Positions 17,226-23,866 of a stretch of DNA of 52,036 nucleotides are shown one piece after another. This DNA comes from Candidatus Woesearchaeota archaeon (GTDB lineage: Archaea > Nanobdellota > Nanobdellia > Woesearchaeales > GW2011-AR4), in NCBI GenBank assembly GCA_018303625.1, contig JAGVXV010000012.1, positions 1 through 52,036 on the forward strand. The letters are read 5' to 3'. The position numbers and the translations under genes are program-made. How positions within the stretch are numbered: position 1 is the first letter of the stretch; the number at the start of each line of letters is the position of its first letter. The notes under the pieces are model-generated. The model was not told the DNA's origin. It made no database searches and was given only the letters and a program-made list of their open reading frames with translations.

Positions 17226-17933
17226 ATGAAATTAAAAGACAAGGTTGCCTTGGTAACAGGAGCCTCTTCAGGCATCGGGAAGGCAATTGCAGAGTCGTTT
17301 GCAAGAGAAGGGGCTTTTGTTGTTTTGACCGCAAAGCATTTAGCAAAATTAAAAAATGTTGAAAATAAAATAAAACTAAATAATGGAAAAGCGCATTCTA
17401 TGTTAATGGACGCAACCAATAGAAAACAAATAAAAACTTCAATTGAAAAAATAATTAAAAAATTCAAGAAAATTGACATTTTAGTTAATAATGCCGGCAT
17501 TGCTATTTGGAATCCAATTCAAGAGGTTACTGACAAGGAATTTGATGACCATATCAATATTAATTTAATAGGATATTATAACTGCATTAAAGCTGTTTTG
17601 CCGTATATGCTAAAAAGAAAATCCGGAACTATAATCAATATCATTTCCGGGAGCGGAAAAGCGGCAAGGAAAGGAAGCGTTGCGTATGCAGCATCAAAAT
17701 TTGGATCTGCCGGCCTGTCTGATGCTGTTTTTGAGGATGTCAAGGACAAAGGCATCAATGTAACTGCGCTCTACCCCGGAAAAACAAATACGCCGATACA
17801 TGACAAGTACTTTACAAAAGAAGAAAGAAAGAAATTCTTAAAGCCGGAAGATGTTGCAAATCTTGCTTTATATGTTGCTGCTTTGCCTTCCAATGTGAAG
17901 ATAAAGGAGGTCAGCATAAGGCCTTTGGATTAG
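17226..17933 (+). CDS. Short-chain dehydrogenase/reductase
   Basis: A 235-aa classical SDR. The N-terminal NAD(P) site is VTGASSGIGKAIAESFAREG (residues 11-30), NNAGIAIWNP is near residue 86, and the catalytic triad is Ser in IISGSGK with Tyr-x-x-x-Lys in YAASKFG near residue 152. PGKTNTPIHDKYF follows the active site. The substrate cannot be assigned; members close to this type act on 3-oxoacyl or sugar/alcohol substrates. It follows the BtuF-like gene by 6 bp and is the third gene of that operon. Confidence 0.93.
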   Translation: MKLKDKVALVTGASSGIGKAIAESFAREGAFVVLTAKHLAKLKNVENKIKLNNGKAHSMLMDATNRKQIKTSIEKIIKKFKKIDILVNNAGIAIWNPIQEVTDKEFDDHININLIGYYNCIKAVLPYMLKRKSGTIINIISGSGKAARKGSVAYAASKFGSAGLSDAVFEDVKDKGINVTALYPGKTNTPIHDKYFTKEERKKFLKPEDVANLALYVAALPSNVKIKEVSIRPLD

Positions 17934-17976
17934 TTGTTACGTTAAATTTAAAAAACCAGGATTATTAGTCTTAGTA

Positions 17977-18480
17977 ATGGGATTAAATAATGTACTTTAC
18001 TCTAAAGAAGTTTTGGGATTAAATAGACAACCTTTTACACAATATAAAATAAGGACTATGCGTCCTGATGCCGATAGGGATTTAGAAACTACTTTGTCAA
18101 AAGAAACTGACGGTTTTGGAAAATTAGTTGACGATCCAAGAATAACGCCTTGGGGGAAATACTTAAGAAAGTACTGGCTTGATGAACTGCCGCAATTATA
18201 CAACCTCTTAAAAGGTGATATGGCCCTAATTGGGGTAAGACCAAGAACTGAAGTTGAATGGACAAAATACCCAGAAAACCTTAAGCAAAGAGCGCTTCAA
18301 TTTAGGCCTGGATTGATTGGCGTGAATTACTCTAATGCTGATTCTAAAGATTTTAGAGGCCATCTGAGAACACATCAAATGTATTTAAGGAAAAAAAGAA
18401 TCGCTCCATTGTATGTAGACATGATATATTTTTTTAGAATAATAAAAAACATCTTATTTGAAGGTGTAAGAAGTAGATAG
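17977..18480 (+). CDS. Sugar transferase catalytic domain lacking its membrane part
   Basis: Related to the bacterial sugar transferases (WcaJ/WbaP type) that place a sugar-phosphate on undecaprenyl-phosphate to start glycan assembly. The 167-aa protein keeps KEVLGLNRQPFTQYKIRTMR, DDPRITPWGKYLRKYWLDEL, PQLYNLLKGDMALIGVRPR and the RPGLIGVNY segment. It lacks the N-terminal membrane helices and the first part of the family domain. Translation upstream in the same frame gives KPG-like residues with no start codon and soon a stop, so it may be a 5'-truncated descendant. The 3' end overlaps the convergent exonuclease by 27 bp. Confidence 0.82.
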   Translation: MGLNNVLYSKEVLGLNRQPFTQYKIRTMRPDADRDLETTLSKETDGFGKLVDDPRITPWGKYLRKYWLDELPQLYNLLKGDMALIGVRPRTEVEWTKYPENLKQRALQFRPGLIGVNYSNADSKDFRGHLRTHQMYLRKKRIAPLYVDMIYFFRIIKNILFEGVRSR

Positions 18481-19224
18481 ATATTTATTTTTTAAATTCA
18501 CAACGCAATAATCCGCAATTGCCTTCAAATTTATAATGTCTTCCTCGTTGTATTCTACCAATAAATCTAGGTAATAATCATCTCCTGTTGCTTTGTACAT
18601 TCTCCATAAAGTTAAGGCATCGCCGCCATAGAATTTTTCTATTATTTTGTTTCTTTTAATGCCAAGCTTTTTCTCAATTTCCTTCAAGCCGCCTTTCAAG
18701 CCTAATCTGTTGGTTACCGATTTAATGTCAAAATTCGGGATATTCGGCAACAGGCCTGGGTACCTTTTATTTATGAATGGAATATCAAATGAAGAGCCGT
18801 TAAATGTTACAATCAGCTTGTATTTTTCCAGCTCTTTTTTTAAAATTTTATAGTCTAAATTGATGTTTTTTATCATTGTCTTTGTTTCAATGCCGTTGAA
18901 CAGGCCAAAAACTGTTATATCATCCTCAAAGCTTAAGCCGGTTGTCTCAATGTCAAGGAAAACAGAATCCTCTTTGAAAAAGTCATACAATCTCCAGAAT
19001 TCGCTTTTCGGCATTATCCTTTGGAAATACCCTGAATTGAAATTATACAGGGCATTTCTTGCCTTTAAAATCTGCCTGTCATAGTAGAGCTTCCTTGCAT
19101 TGCTTAAGCCGCCAATTTTTCTTGCTTTTAAAAAATCATCCCAATTTTTAATGCCCTGCTGCCACAGGCTGTTTTCAAGGCCTTTCCCTATTTTTTCCAG
19201 AAAAATGAAGGTGTTTTGGATCAT
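18454..19224 (-). CDS. DEDD-type 3'-5' exonuclease, RNase_H_2/YprB family
   Basis: A predicted nuclease of 256 aa. The catalytic acids are visible: Asp91 and Glu93 in FLDIETTGL, Asp147 in FNGSSFDIPF and Asp229 in YNEEDIINL. This is the Exo I, II, III arrangement of the family. An N-terminal helical region of about 85 aa precedes the nuclease fold. It is similar to YprB-like proteins, whose substrate is not settled. Its gene begins about 17 bp downstream of the tRNA-Leu 3' end on the same strand, and its 3' end overlaps the sugar transferase gene. Confidence 0.85.
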   Translation of the reverse strand: MIQNTFIFLEKIGKGLENSLWQQGIKNWDDFLKARKIGGLSNARKLYYDRQILKARNALYNFNSGYFQRIMPKSEFWRLYDFFKEDSVFLDIETTGLSFEDDITVFGLFNGIETKTMIKNINLDYKILKKELEKYKLIVTFNGSSFDIPFINKRYPGLLPNIPNFDIKSVTNRLGLKGGLKEIEKKLGIKRNKIIEKFYGGDALTLWRMYKATGDDYYLDLLVEYNEEDIINLKAIADYCVVNLKNKYLSTSYTFK

Positions 19225-19240
19225 TATATCAATATTAAGT

Positions 19241-19354
19241 CGCCGCGGCTGGGATTTTCACCCAGAAAGTTATCCTTTATAGGATTTGAACCCAGATGCT
19301 GTTTCCAGCAGAAGGGTCTGAACCTTCCGCTCCACCGGATTGAGCGACCGCGGC
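19241..19354 (-). tRNA. tRNA-Leu(CAG) with a T-loop intron
   Basis: Read from 19354 leftward: acceptor GCCGCGG pairs with CCGCGGC; D-stem GCTC/GAGC; anticodon stem GAAGG/CCTTC with 7-nt loop TTCAGAC, anticodon CAG; long variable arm TGCTG-GAAA-CAGCA, as in leucine tRNAs. The T-arm is complete only if 30 nt (19255-19284) are removed, giving CTGGG-TTCAAAT-CCCAG. No CCA is encoded. The discriminator base (19241) reads G, whereas archaeal leucine tRNAs normally have A. The mature length would be 84 nt before CCA. A decayed copy of the 5' half lies about 36 nt upstream. Confidence 0.93.
19255..19284 (-). other. Noncanonical tRNA intron, 30 nt, between tRNA positions 59 and 60
   Basis: The precursor folds into a full bulge-helix-bulge motif. 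The exon helix is CTGGG:CCCAG, followed by a 3-nt bulge AAT, a central 4-bp helix TTCA:TGAA and a second 3-nt bulge AAT. The intron helix is CCTA:TGGG, extended after one mismatch by AAA:TTT and closed by the loop GGATAAC. Cutting each bulge after its second base and joining gives the consensus T-loop TTCAAAT. A 6-nt repeat (AAATCC) at both ends means sequence alone allows several boundaries, but the bulge positions fix this one. Confidence 0.88.
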
Positions 19355-19360
19355 ATAAAG

Positions 19361-19381
19361 TTTATATATAAGTTAATTATA
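19361..19381 (-). promoter_or_regulatory. Probable tRNA-Leu promoter (TATA region)
   Basis: AT-rich sequence upstream of the tRNA 5' end. On the minus strand it reads TATAATTA (19374-19381) and then TTATATATAAA. The first element is centred about 24-26 bp before the mature 5' end, the usual archaeal TATA spacing. The second seems too close to be the main box. Confidence 0.4.
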
Positions 19382-19390
19382 GTATGTCTT

Positions 19391-19425
19391 GGGTCTGAAC
19401 CTTCTGTTCTGCCGGTTTAGCGGCC
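19391..19425 (-). pseudogene. Decayed copy of the tRNA-Leu 5' half
   Basis: On the minus strand these 35 bases align with the D-arm through anticodon-loop part of the tRNA-Leu gene. They include an identical run GAAGGTTCAGACCC and matching CGCT, AA and CCGG blocks. About 28 of 36 aligned positions agree. The acceptor stem, variable arm and 3' half are missing, and after the match the sequence becomes the AT-rich tRNA promoter. It looks like a remnant of a tandem duplication. A split-tRNA half is unlikely because no paired leader or acceptor strand is present. Confidence 0.5.
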
Positions 19426-19490
19426 TTTTTTCTTTTTTAATTAAGAACTAGTTTATAAATCTCACGCGGGCAAATGTCCAGTGTCCAGTG

Positions 19491-19904
19491 CTATTTCTCC
19501 TCAGGCATTATAGCCCAAGCAATAATGTAAGCTAAAATCCCTGCTCCCATACTGGCAATGCTCAATAAAGCCCAAAGCAGCCTTATTGCTGTCGGATCAA
19601 CGCCAAGATAGTTTCCTATGCCGCCGCAGACTCCGGCAATAATCCTGTTTTTTCTGCTCCTCAATAATTTCTTTCCTTTAAAATTGGCTTTTTGGAGCCT
19701 GATTGTTTTTGAGAAGACAAAATAAATTACCGCCCCGATGATGTTGAGCAGAAATACAATAAAGAGCCAAAGCAATTTTTCTGAAGTATTGCGCTTAGAA
19801 GTTAAGCAGTCTATTATTGCAAAAATCCAGATGACTAAAAAGAAAAATCCCAGCAAAAAAATAAAAAACATGAGCCATAACGGGAAAACTAAAAATCCAA
19901 GCAT
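19491..19904 (-). CDS. PspC-domain membrane protein
   Basis: A 137-aa membrane protein. The N-terminal half (residues 1-65) has two hydrophobic helices with the WIFAIIDCLTSKR loop typical of PLDc_N-like regions. The C-terminal half (from about residue 78) is a PspC domain: KKLLRSRKNRIIAGVCGGIGNYLGVDPTAIRLLW in two pieces, ending AIMPEEK. PspC proteins sense or answer membrane stress in bacteria; the archaeal role is unknown. The ATG at 19904 was chosen over the TTG at 19916 because GAGGTG, which overlaps the stop codon of the upstream gene, is then 5 bp away. It is translationally coupled to the TPR gene. Confidence 0.88.
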   Translation of the reverse strand: MLGFLVFPLWLMFFIFLLGFFFLVIWIFAIIDCLTSKRNTSEKLLWLFIVFLLNIIGAVIYFVFSKTIRLQKANFKGKKLLRSRKNRIIAGVCGGIGNYLGVDPTAIRLLWALLSIASMGAGILAYIIAWAIMPEEK

Positions 19905-19912
19905 AAGGCACC

Positions 19913-21025
19913 TCAAAGCATGATGTAAGGCTTCATTTTTATTTTTAATGCCTCTTCAATGCTTTTTTCATCTTCGGAGACAGTATAAATCAGCTTCTTC
20001 TTGTGCTTTTCATACTGCTTTATCTTCCACTTCATCAGCTTTTCATAATCCTTGATGTAGTCGTATTTGAAATGCTCTATATAGACATCAAGTTTCTGGA
20101 TAAAAAATGCCGCCTTGAAATCGTCCTTATCCGCCCAGCTTACTGCGACATTGTAACGGAACATTAAATTGTTGTCGAACAAAAAGTCTGCGATAAACTT
20201 TTCGGTTTTGTTCCTGACCATATGCCCTGTTTTCGTCTTGAATAAATGCTCGTCTTCAAGGACCTTTGAGTACTTTACTTTGACGCCCTTTTCCCTCTGT
20301 ATATCATCAAACAGCGCAATCCCTTCCTTGTTTTCATAGTTTTTATCCACGTTAATGACATTATCAAAGGAAAGCATGGCATCCTTTATTCTGGCCAGCT
20401 TTACTTCCATATGGCCCTTGTTGTACCATCCATCCGCGAAGTTCCTGTCAATATCGGTAACCTGGGTAAAGCATTGGTATGCCAATTCAATCAGATTCTG
20501 CTTTTCATCCAATTTTTTGAATTCCTCGGCCATCTCCTCATTCTCCTTTTCCCAGTCAGTTTCCATGGAAATCCTGTAGGCTCCAGAATAAGCGCCGTCA
20601 ATAAGCATCCTCATCCGGTAGTAGCTGTTGCCCTTTCCCATCAGGGCCTTTACCTTGTTGTCAGCATCCTCGATGTCAATCTTCAGGGACTTGTCAAAGA
20701 ATTTTATCGCTTCATTAAACCTGTTTAGGTAAGAATAGCAGCCTGCAATGTTAAAATAAACTTTAAACAGGAAGTCTGATGCGTTCCTGAACAAATTTTT
20801 TTCATCTCCCTTGTAAGGATAAATTTCAAGCGCCTTGTTGTATTCCTCAATTGCCGTCTTGTACTGCTTTAATTGCGCCAGTCTGTCAGCCTCTTTCTTT
20901 ATTTTTTCGGCTTTCCTCATCTCTTCAGTTTCCCTGAAGCTTTGCAGCTTTTCCTCTTCTATTTTTTCCTGCTCCTTTTTCTTTTCCCTTTCCTTCAGCA
21001 TTTCCTTGATTTTGCCAATTACCAT
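19913..21025 (-). CDS. TPR protein fused to a PD-(D/E)XK nuclease-like domain
   Basis: A 370-aa soluble protein. Residues 10-50 are a highly charged coiled coil. Residues 45-230 hold tetratricopeptide repeats (AIEEYNKALEIYP, AIKFFDKSLKID, DGWYNKGHMEVKLARIKDAM). Residues 268-370 look like the small nuclease-fold domain also found near UvrD/DEAD helicases: Glu in MVRNKTEKFIADFLFDNN, DDFKAAFFIQKLDVYIEHF with the Asp and Glu, then MKWKIKQYEKHKKKLIYT with Lys. The acidic residues are present, but the usual Pro-Asp is Asp-Asp here, so activity is uncertain. It heads a two-gene unit with the PspC protein. Its role is unknown. Confidence 0.72.
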   Translation of the reverse strand: MVIGKIKEMLKEREKKKEQEKIEEEKLQSFRETEEMRKAEKIKKEADRLAQLKQYKTAIEEYNKALEIYPYKGDEKNLFRNASDFLFKVYFNIAGCYSYLNRFNEAIKFFDKSLKIDIEDADNKVKALMGKGNSYYRMRMLIDGAYSGAYRISMETDWEKENEEMAEEFKKLDEKQNLIELAYQCFTQVTDIDRNFADGWYNKGHMEVKLARIKDAMLSFDNVINVDKNYENKEGIALFDDIQREKGVKVKYSKVLEDEHLFKTKTGHMVRNKTEKFIADFLFDNNLMFRYNVAVSWADKDDFKAAFFIQKLDVYIEHFKYDYIKDYEKLMKWKIKQYEKHKKKLIYTVSEDEKSIEEALKIKMKPYIML

Positions 21026-21144
21026 TTTATAGTTTAAACATTGTGGAAGGAAATATATAAATTTAATTGTTTTTGTTGCTTTCTATATCGAAAACAATTC
21101 ATTCTAAGATAAAGTTTATATATTTGAAAGATATTATTGCTGAT

Positions 21145-21648
21145 ATGAATTACGAGCAAAGGCTGATGAAAGCGAAAAGCTTTGCGGATATTTTCGATAT
21201 TGTAAAAGCCATGGTCTCAGAGTTTTTAGGGATCGACCAGGCAGGATTGATGGTTGGCTTGAGCGATTTTGGGAGCTTTGGCAGTAGTTTTGTTGGAGCT
21301 TTTTATTCCTTGAATGCAAACACTATAGTTATAAATAAAAGGCCTTTGAGCAGGATAAAGCAGACAAGCCCGGAGCTTTACAATCCATACCTGTTTCACG
21401 TGATGCTGCATGAATATGTCCACAGCATAGGCATCTTTGATGAGGCGCAGGTAAGGCAGCTTGTTTTTGAGATAAGCAGCAGATTTTTCGGGGAAAACCA
21501 TGTTGCGAGCCAGATAGCTTCCAATTTGGACAATTTTCTGCCGAATTTAGTTTACCCTTCCGGAGAATTCGAAAATACTTTGCCTGAAGACATAGGCATA
21601 GAATTCATTCCCGGAATTGACAGGAAGAACACTAATTACATAATGTAA
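21145..21648 (+). CDS. Zincin-like predicted metallopeptidase
   Basis: A 167-aa soluble protein with a clear HExxH zinc motif in FHVMLHEYVHSIG (His89, Glu90, His93) and a nearby Glu (IFDEAQVRQL) that could be the third ligand. The family is unnamed to me. The sequence before it (GAFYSLNANTIVINKRPL) fits the edge strand of small zincins. The start MNYEQRLMKAKSF at 21145 was preferred over 21067. A TATA box (AAAGTTTATATA, about 21111-21122) lies 25-30 bp upstream, which would give a nearly leaderless mRNA. No signal peptide, so it is probably cytosolic. A membrane protein gene follows after 1 bp. Confidence 0.72.
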   Translation: MNYEQRLMKAKSFADIFDIVKAMVSEFLGIDQAGLMVGLSDFGSFGSSFVGAFYSLNANTIVINKRPLSRIKQTSPELYNPYLFHVMLHEYVHSIGIFDEAQVRQLVFEISSRFFGENHVASQIASNLDNFLPNLVYPSGEFENTLPEDIGIEFIPGIDRKNTNYIM

Positions 21649-21649
21649 A

Positions 21650-21838
21650 ATGGACAAAAACAACGCTTTAAAGTTAGCTGCCGTTATTTTTGGAATTGTC
21701 GCTTTATTGCACTTATTAAGGGCTGTTTTGGGCTGGGATTTAAGAATTGCGGGCTGGCACGTTCCTGTTTATTTCAGCTATCTTGGTTTTGCTGTTGCTG
21801 GATTTTTGAGCTTGTGGATGTTTAAGAAAAGCAAGTGA
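21650..21838 (+). CDS. Small membrane protein, two helices
   Basis: A 62-aa protein with two hydrophobic stretches (residues 8-28 and 38-57), separated by GWDLRIAGWHVPVY and ending in a basic FKKSK. The family is unknown. It starts 1 bp after the zincin-like gene stop, so the two are cotranslated. The positive-inside rule puts both ends in the cytoplasm. Confidence 0.7.
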   Translation: MDKNNALKLAAVIFGIVALLHLLRAVLGWDLRIAGWHVPVYFSYLGFAVAGFLSLWMFKKSK

Positions 21839-21856
21839 TTTATTCTTCAATAACCT

Positions 21857-22849
21857 TTAAGATCCTGTTGGATAAGCACCGGGAAAACGATTGAATTTAT
21901 GCTCCTTAAATATTATCACTGATTCGCACTCTTTTATGATTTCAGAAAACCTAGCCTTGATTTCTTTTAGTAATTCATGGAATGCAGGCATGCTGTCTAT
22001 CTTAATATTAATCTCAAAATCCCACTGCCCGATGCAATAAACGAATAAAGTGATATTATTGTGCTGCAGGCAGAACTGAAAAAGCTCTTTCTCTTTTTCT
22101 TTATTTACAAAATTAAGAGTTAAGAATACCTTGCAAAAAACATAGCCTAATTTAGATCCATCAAGAAGGCAGCTGTACCTCCCTATAAATCCCTTTTTTT
22201 CCAGCTCTCTCATTCTGTATATAACTGCGCTGCTTGTCAGTTCTAATTTTTTAGCCAATTCTACGACTGGCATGCGTGCATTATTCGCCAATAGCCTAAG
22301 AAGTTCCATGTTCTTTTCGTCTAAAGTTTGAAACCCCTTTTCTTTGCCTATAAGAAAAGGCTCGTCAATTCCTGCTTTCCATCCCAAGAAGCTATTCAGG
22401 CAGTTGTAAGTTCTTGTTGAAATTGTAATATCCTTTGAAATAAAATATGAGCCATACCTGTGAAAACAATCTTGGAGTATATCATTTAGCTTATAAACAT
22501 CTGTATGGGCTAACGTAACAATGAGGTCATAAACCCCGTCGCACGAGGCTACCCAGATAACATTCTCATTTTTATTGAAATACTCAATTAATCCCTTTTC
22601 CTGCTCCGGATCCAAGCCTTTTATTTTCAGGTATAATTTGTATAATGTATACGAAATTTTATGAATAGCTATATGCGTATAAAACTTTTTAATCACGCCT
22701 TTTTGCATAAGCCTGTTTATCCTGTAATCGACGACTTCCCTAGATATTTTCAGCCTTTTCCCCAGCTTGGATGAGAAAATCCTGGAGTTTCTGTCCAAAT
22801 GCAGAAGTATCTTCTTATCCAATTTGTCCAATTTTATAATTTCACTCAT
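21857..22849 (-). CDS. Lrp/AsnC-type regulator, internally duplicated
   Basis: A 330-aa transcription regulator made of two Lrp-like halves. The first winged helix is LDKLDKKILLHLDRNSRI to VIKKFYTHI (residues 6-58) and the second is LDEKNMELLRLLANNARM to GFIGRYSCLL (about 175-228). Each is followed by an alpha/beta ligand-type domain (YDLIVTLAHTDVYKLNDIL; WDFEINIKIDSMPAFHELL). Normal Lrp proteins are about 150 aa and dimerise, so this chain resembles a covalent dimer. The effector is unknown. It is monocistronic, with an AT-rich promoter shared with the divergent small genes to its right. Confidence 0.9.
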   Translation of the reverse strand: MSEIIKLDKLDKKILLHLDRNSRIFSSKLGKRLKISREVVDYRINRLMQKGVIKKFYTHIAIHKISYTLYKLYLKIKGLDPEQEKGLIEYFNKNENVIWVASCDGVYDLIVTLAHTDVYKLNDILQDCFHRYGSYFISKDITISTRTYNCLNSFLGWKAGIDEPFLIGKEKGFQTLDEKNMELLRLLANNARMPVVELAKKLELTSSAVIYRMRELEKKGFIGRYSCLLDGSKLGYVFCKVFLTLNFVNKEKEKELFQFCLQHNNITLFVYCIGQWDFEINIKIDSMPAFHELLKEIKARFSEIIKECESVIIFKEHKFNRFPGAYPTGS

Positions 22850-22967
22850 AAATTTTACTAAAATTAAAATTTATATATAAATTTTTCTATTTTCGTAAAA
22901 AAATTGATTTAAAAATTTATATTCTAGTCTATCACTCTAATTCTTATAAATCGCAAAGGTGATAAAA

Positions 22968-23306
22968 ATGCAGGAAAAAACAAATAAAATCTTTCAATAT
23001 GTAGTGAATAGTAATGCGGCACCATTTTTTTCTGACACAGATAGTGGTTTCATTGAAGCAAAAGACCCAATGGAAGCACTTGAGAAGATTGTGAAGGACT
23101 ATAAGCATCCAGCAGGGTTATTTTCTGCTGTCGTTAAGGAACCAAGTCCGGAAAATCCTGTACTTGCGAGGTACTTATCTGCGAGAGCAGCAACTCAAGA
23201 AGCAGGAGGGACAGGGTGGCATGAACGGAAGAAAGACGGGTTGTATGTTAATGACAAAAAAATTCCAGAACAAAATGAGATGTACGAACTTGTAAAAGAT
23301 GATTGA
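22968..23306 (+). CDS. Hypothetical protein, 112 aa
   Basis: Not recognised. A small soluble protein with no membrane segment. The first half (KIFQYVVNSNAAPFFSDTD, then EAKDPMEALEKIVKDYKHPA) looks like a small alpha/beta fold; the C-terminal part is polar and charged. The ATG at 22968 was chosen over the GTG at 22959 because AAAGGTGAT is then a well-placed ribosome binding site. It forms a short plus-strand group with the next hypothetical gene. Confidence 0.65.
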   Translation: MQEKTNKIFQYVVNSNAAPFFSDTDSGFIEAKDPMEALEKIVKDYKHPAGLFSAVVKEPSPENPVLARYLSARAATQEAGGTGWHERKKDGLYVNDKKIPEQNEMYELVKDD

Positions 23307-23348
23307 AATGCAAGTAGCGCGGGAAAAATTTTTCGATGTAAAATAGAC

Positions 23349-23411
23349 ATGGAAAAATTGGCTTTCCTGGAAGACTGCACAGACAAGATGGAAGAATTCA
23401 GAGAAAAATAA
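23349..23411 (+). CDS. Possible 20-aa small ORF
   Basis: An ATG opens a 20-codon frame rich in Glu and Lys (MEKLAFLEDC...FREK) between two hypothetical genes on the same strand. It has no convincing Shine-Dalgarno. It may be a real microprotein, a remnant, or chance. Confidence 0.2.
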   Translation: MEKLAFLEDCTDKMEEFREK

Positions 23412-23433
23412 CAAACGTAATGGGGGGATTAAA

Positions 23434-23847
23434 ATGAAAAAAGAATTCAAGTCTATAGATGAAATATTTGATGATTTGCCCGAAGAGAACAAAAAAAGGG
23501 TACTAGAAACAATGGCAAAATATGGTGACAATAAATGGTGGGCTTATGAGGATTCGGTTGAAGTCGCAAAATACCAGATTTTTGAAGACATACTTATGGT
23601 TCCATTCGGAAAATACCATGAAGGTGTGGAGAAACTGCTTGGAAGGCCAGTATGGACGCATGAATTTGGCATAAACGCAGAAGGATTAAGGCAGGAAGCA
23701 AAAGAAGCAATTAAAAGGCTGGAAAAAGGAGAAAGTCTGGAAAGAGGTCCTGAATATCAGACGGGAAAAATTGCAGAGAGCTTCAGAAGATTAAACGACT
23801 TTGCCAAAGACAATAACAAAAAAGTGATATATGTTGCCAAAAGTTAA
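23434..23847 (+). CDS. Hypothetical protein, 137 aa
   Basis: Not recognised. The protein is soluble, mainly helical and charged. Readable parts are IDEIFDDLPEENKKRVLETM, DNKWWAYEDSVEVAKYQIF and GRPVWTHEFGINAEGLRQEA. The ATG is preceded by a G-rich ribosome binding site (GGGGGGATTAAA). It ends 20 bp from the convergent polB gene. Codon use is like its neighbours. Confidence 0.65.
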   Translation: MKKEFKSIDEIFDDLPEENKKRVLETMAKYGDNKWWAYEDSVEVAKYQIFEDILMVPFGKYHEGVEKLLGRPVWTHEFGINAEGLRQEAKEAIKRLEKGESLERGPEYQTGKIAESFRRLNDFAKDNNKKVIYVAKS

Positions 23848-23866
23848 TTTTTTTATTACTAAATTT

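Noticed and set aside
19241-19354. CUG read as serine, because the tRNA has G73 and a CAG anticodon
   Set aside because: CTG codons encode the conserved leucine in the aIF2-gamma motif GHVDHGKTTL and other core leucines, so CUG is leucine.
19391-19425. A split-tRNA 5' half gene
   Set aside because: There is no acceptor strand and no complementary leader, and an intact tRNA gene lies next to it.
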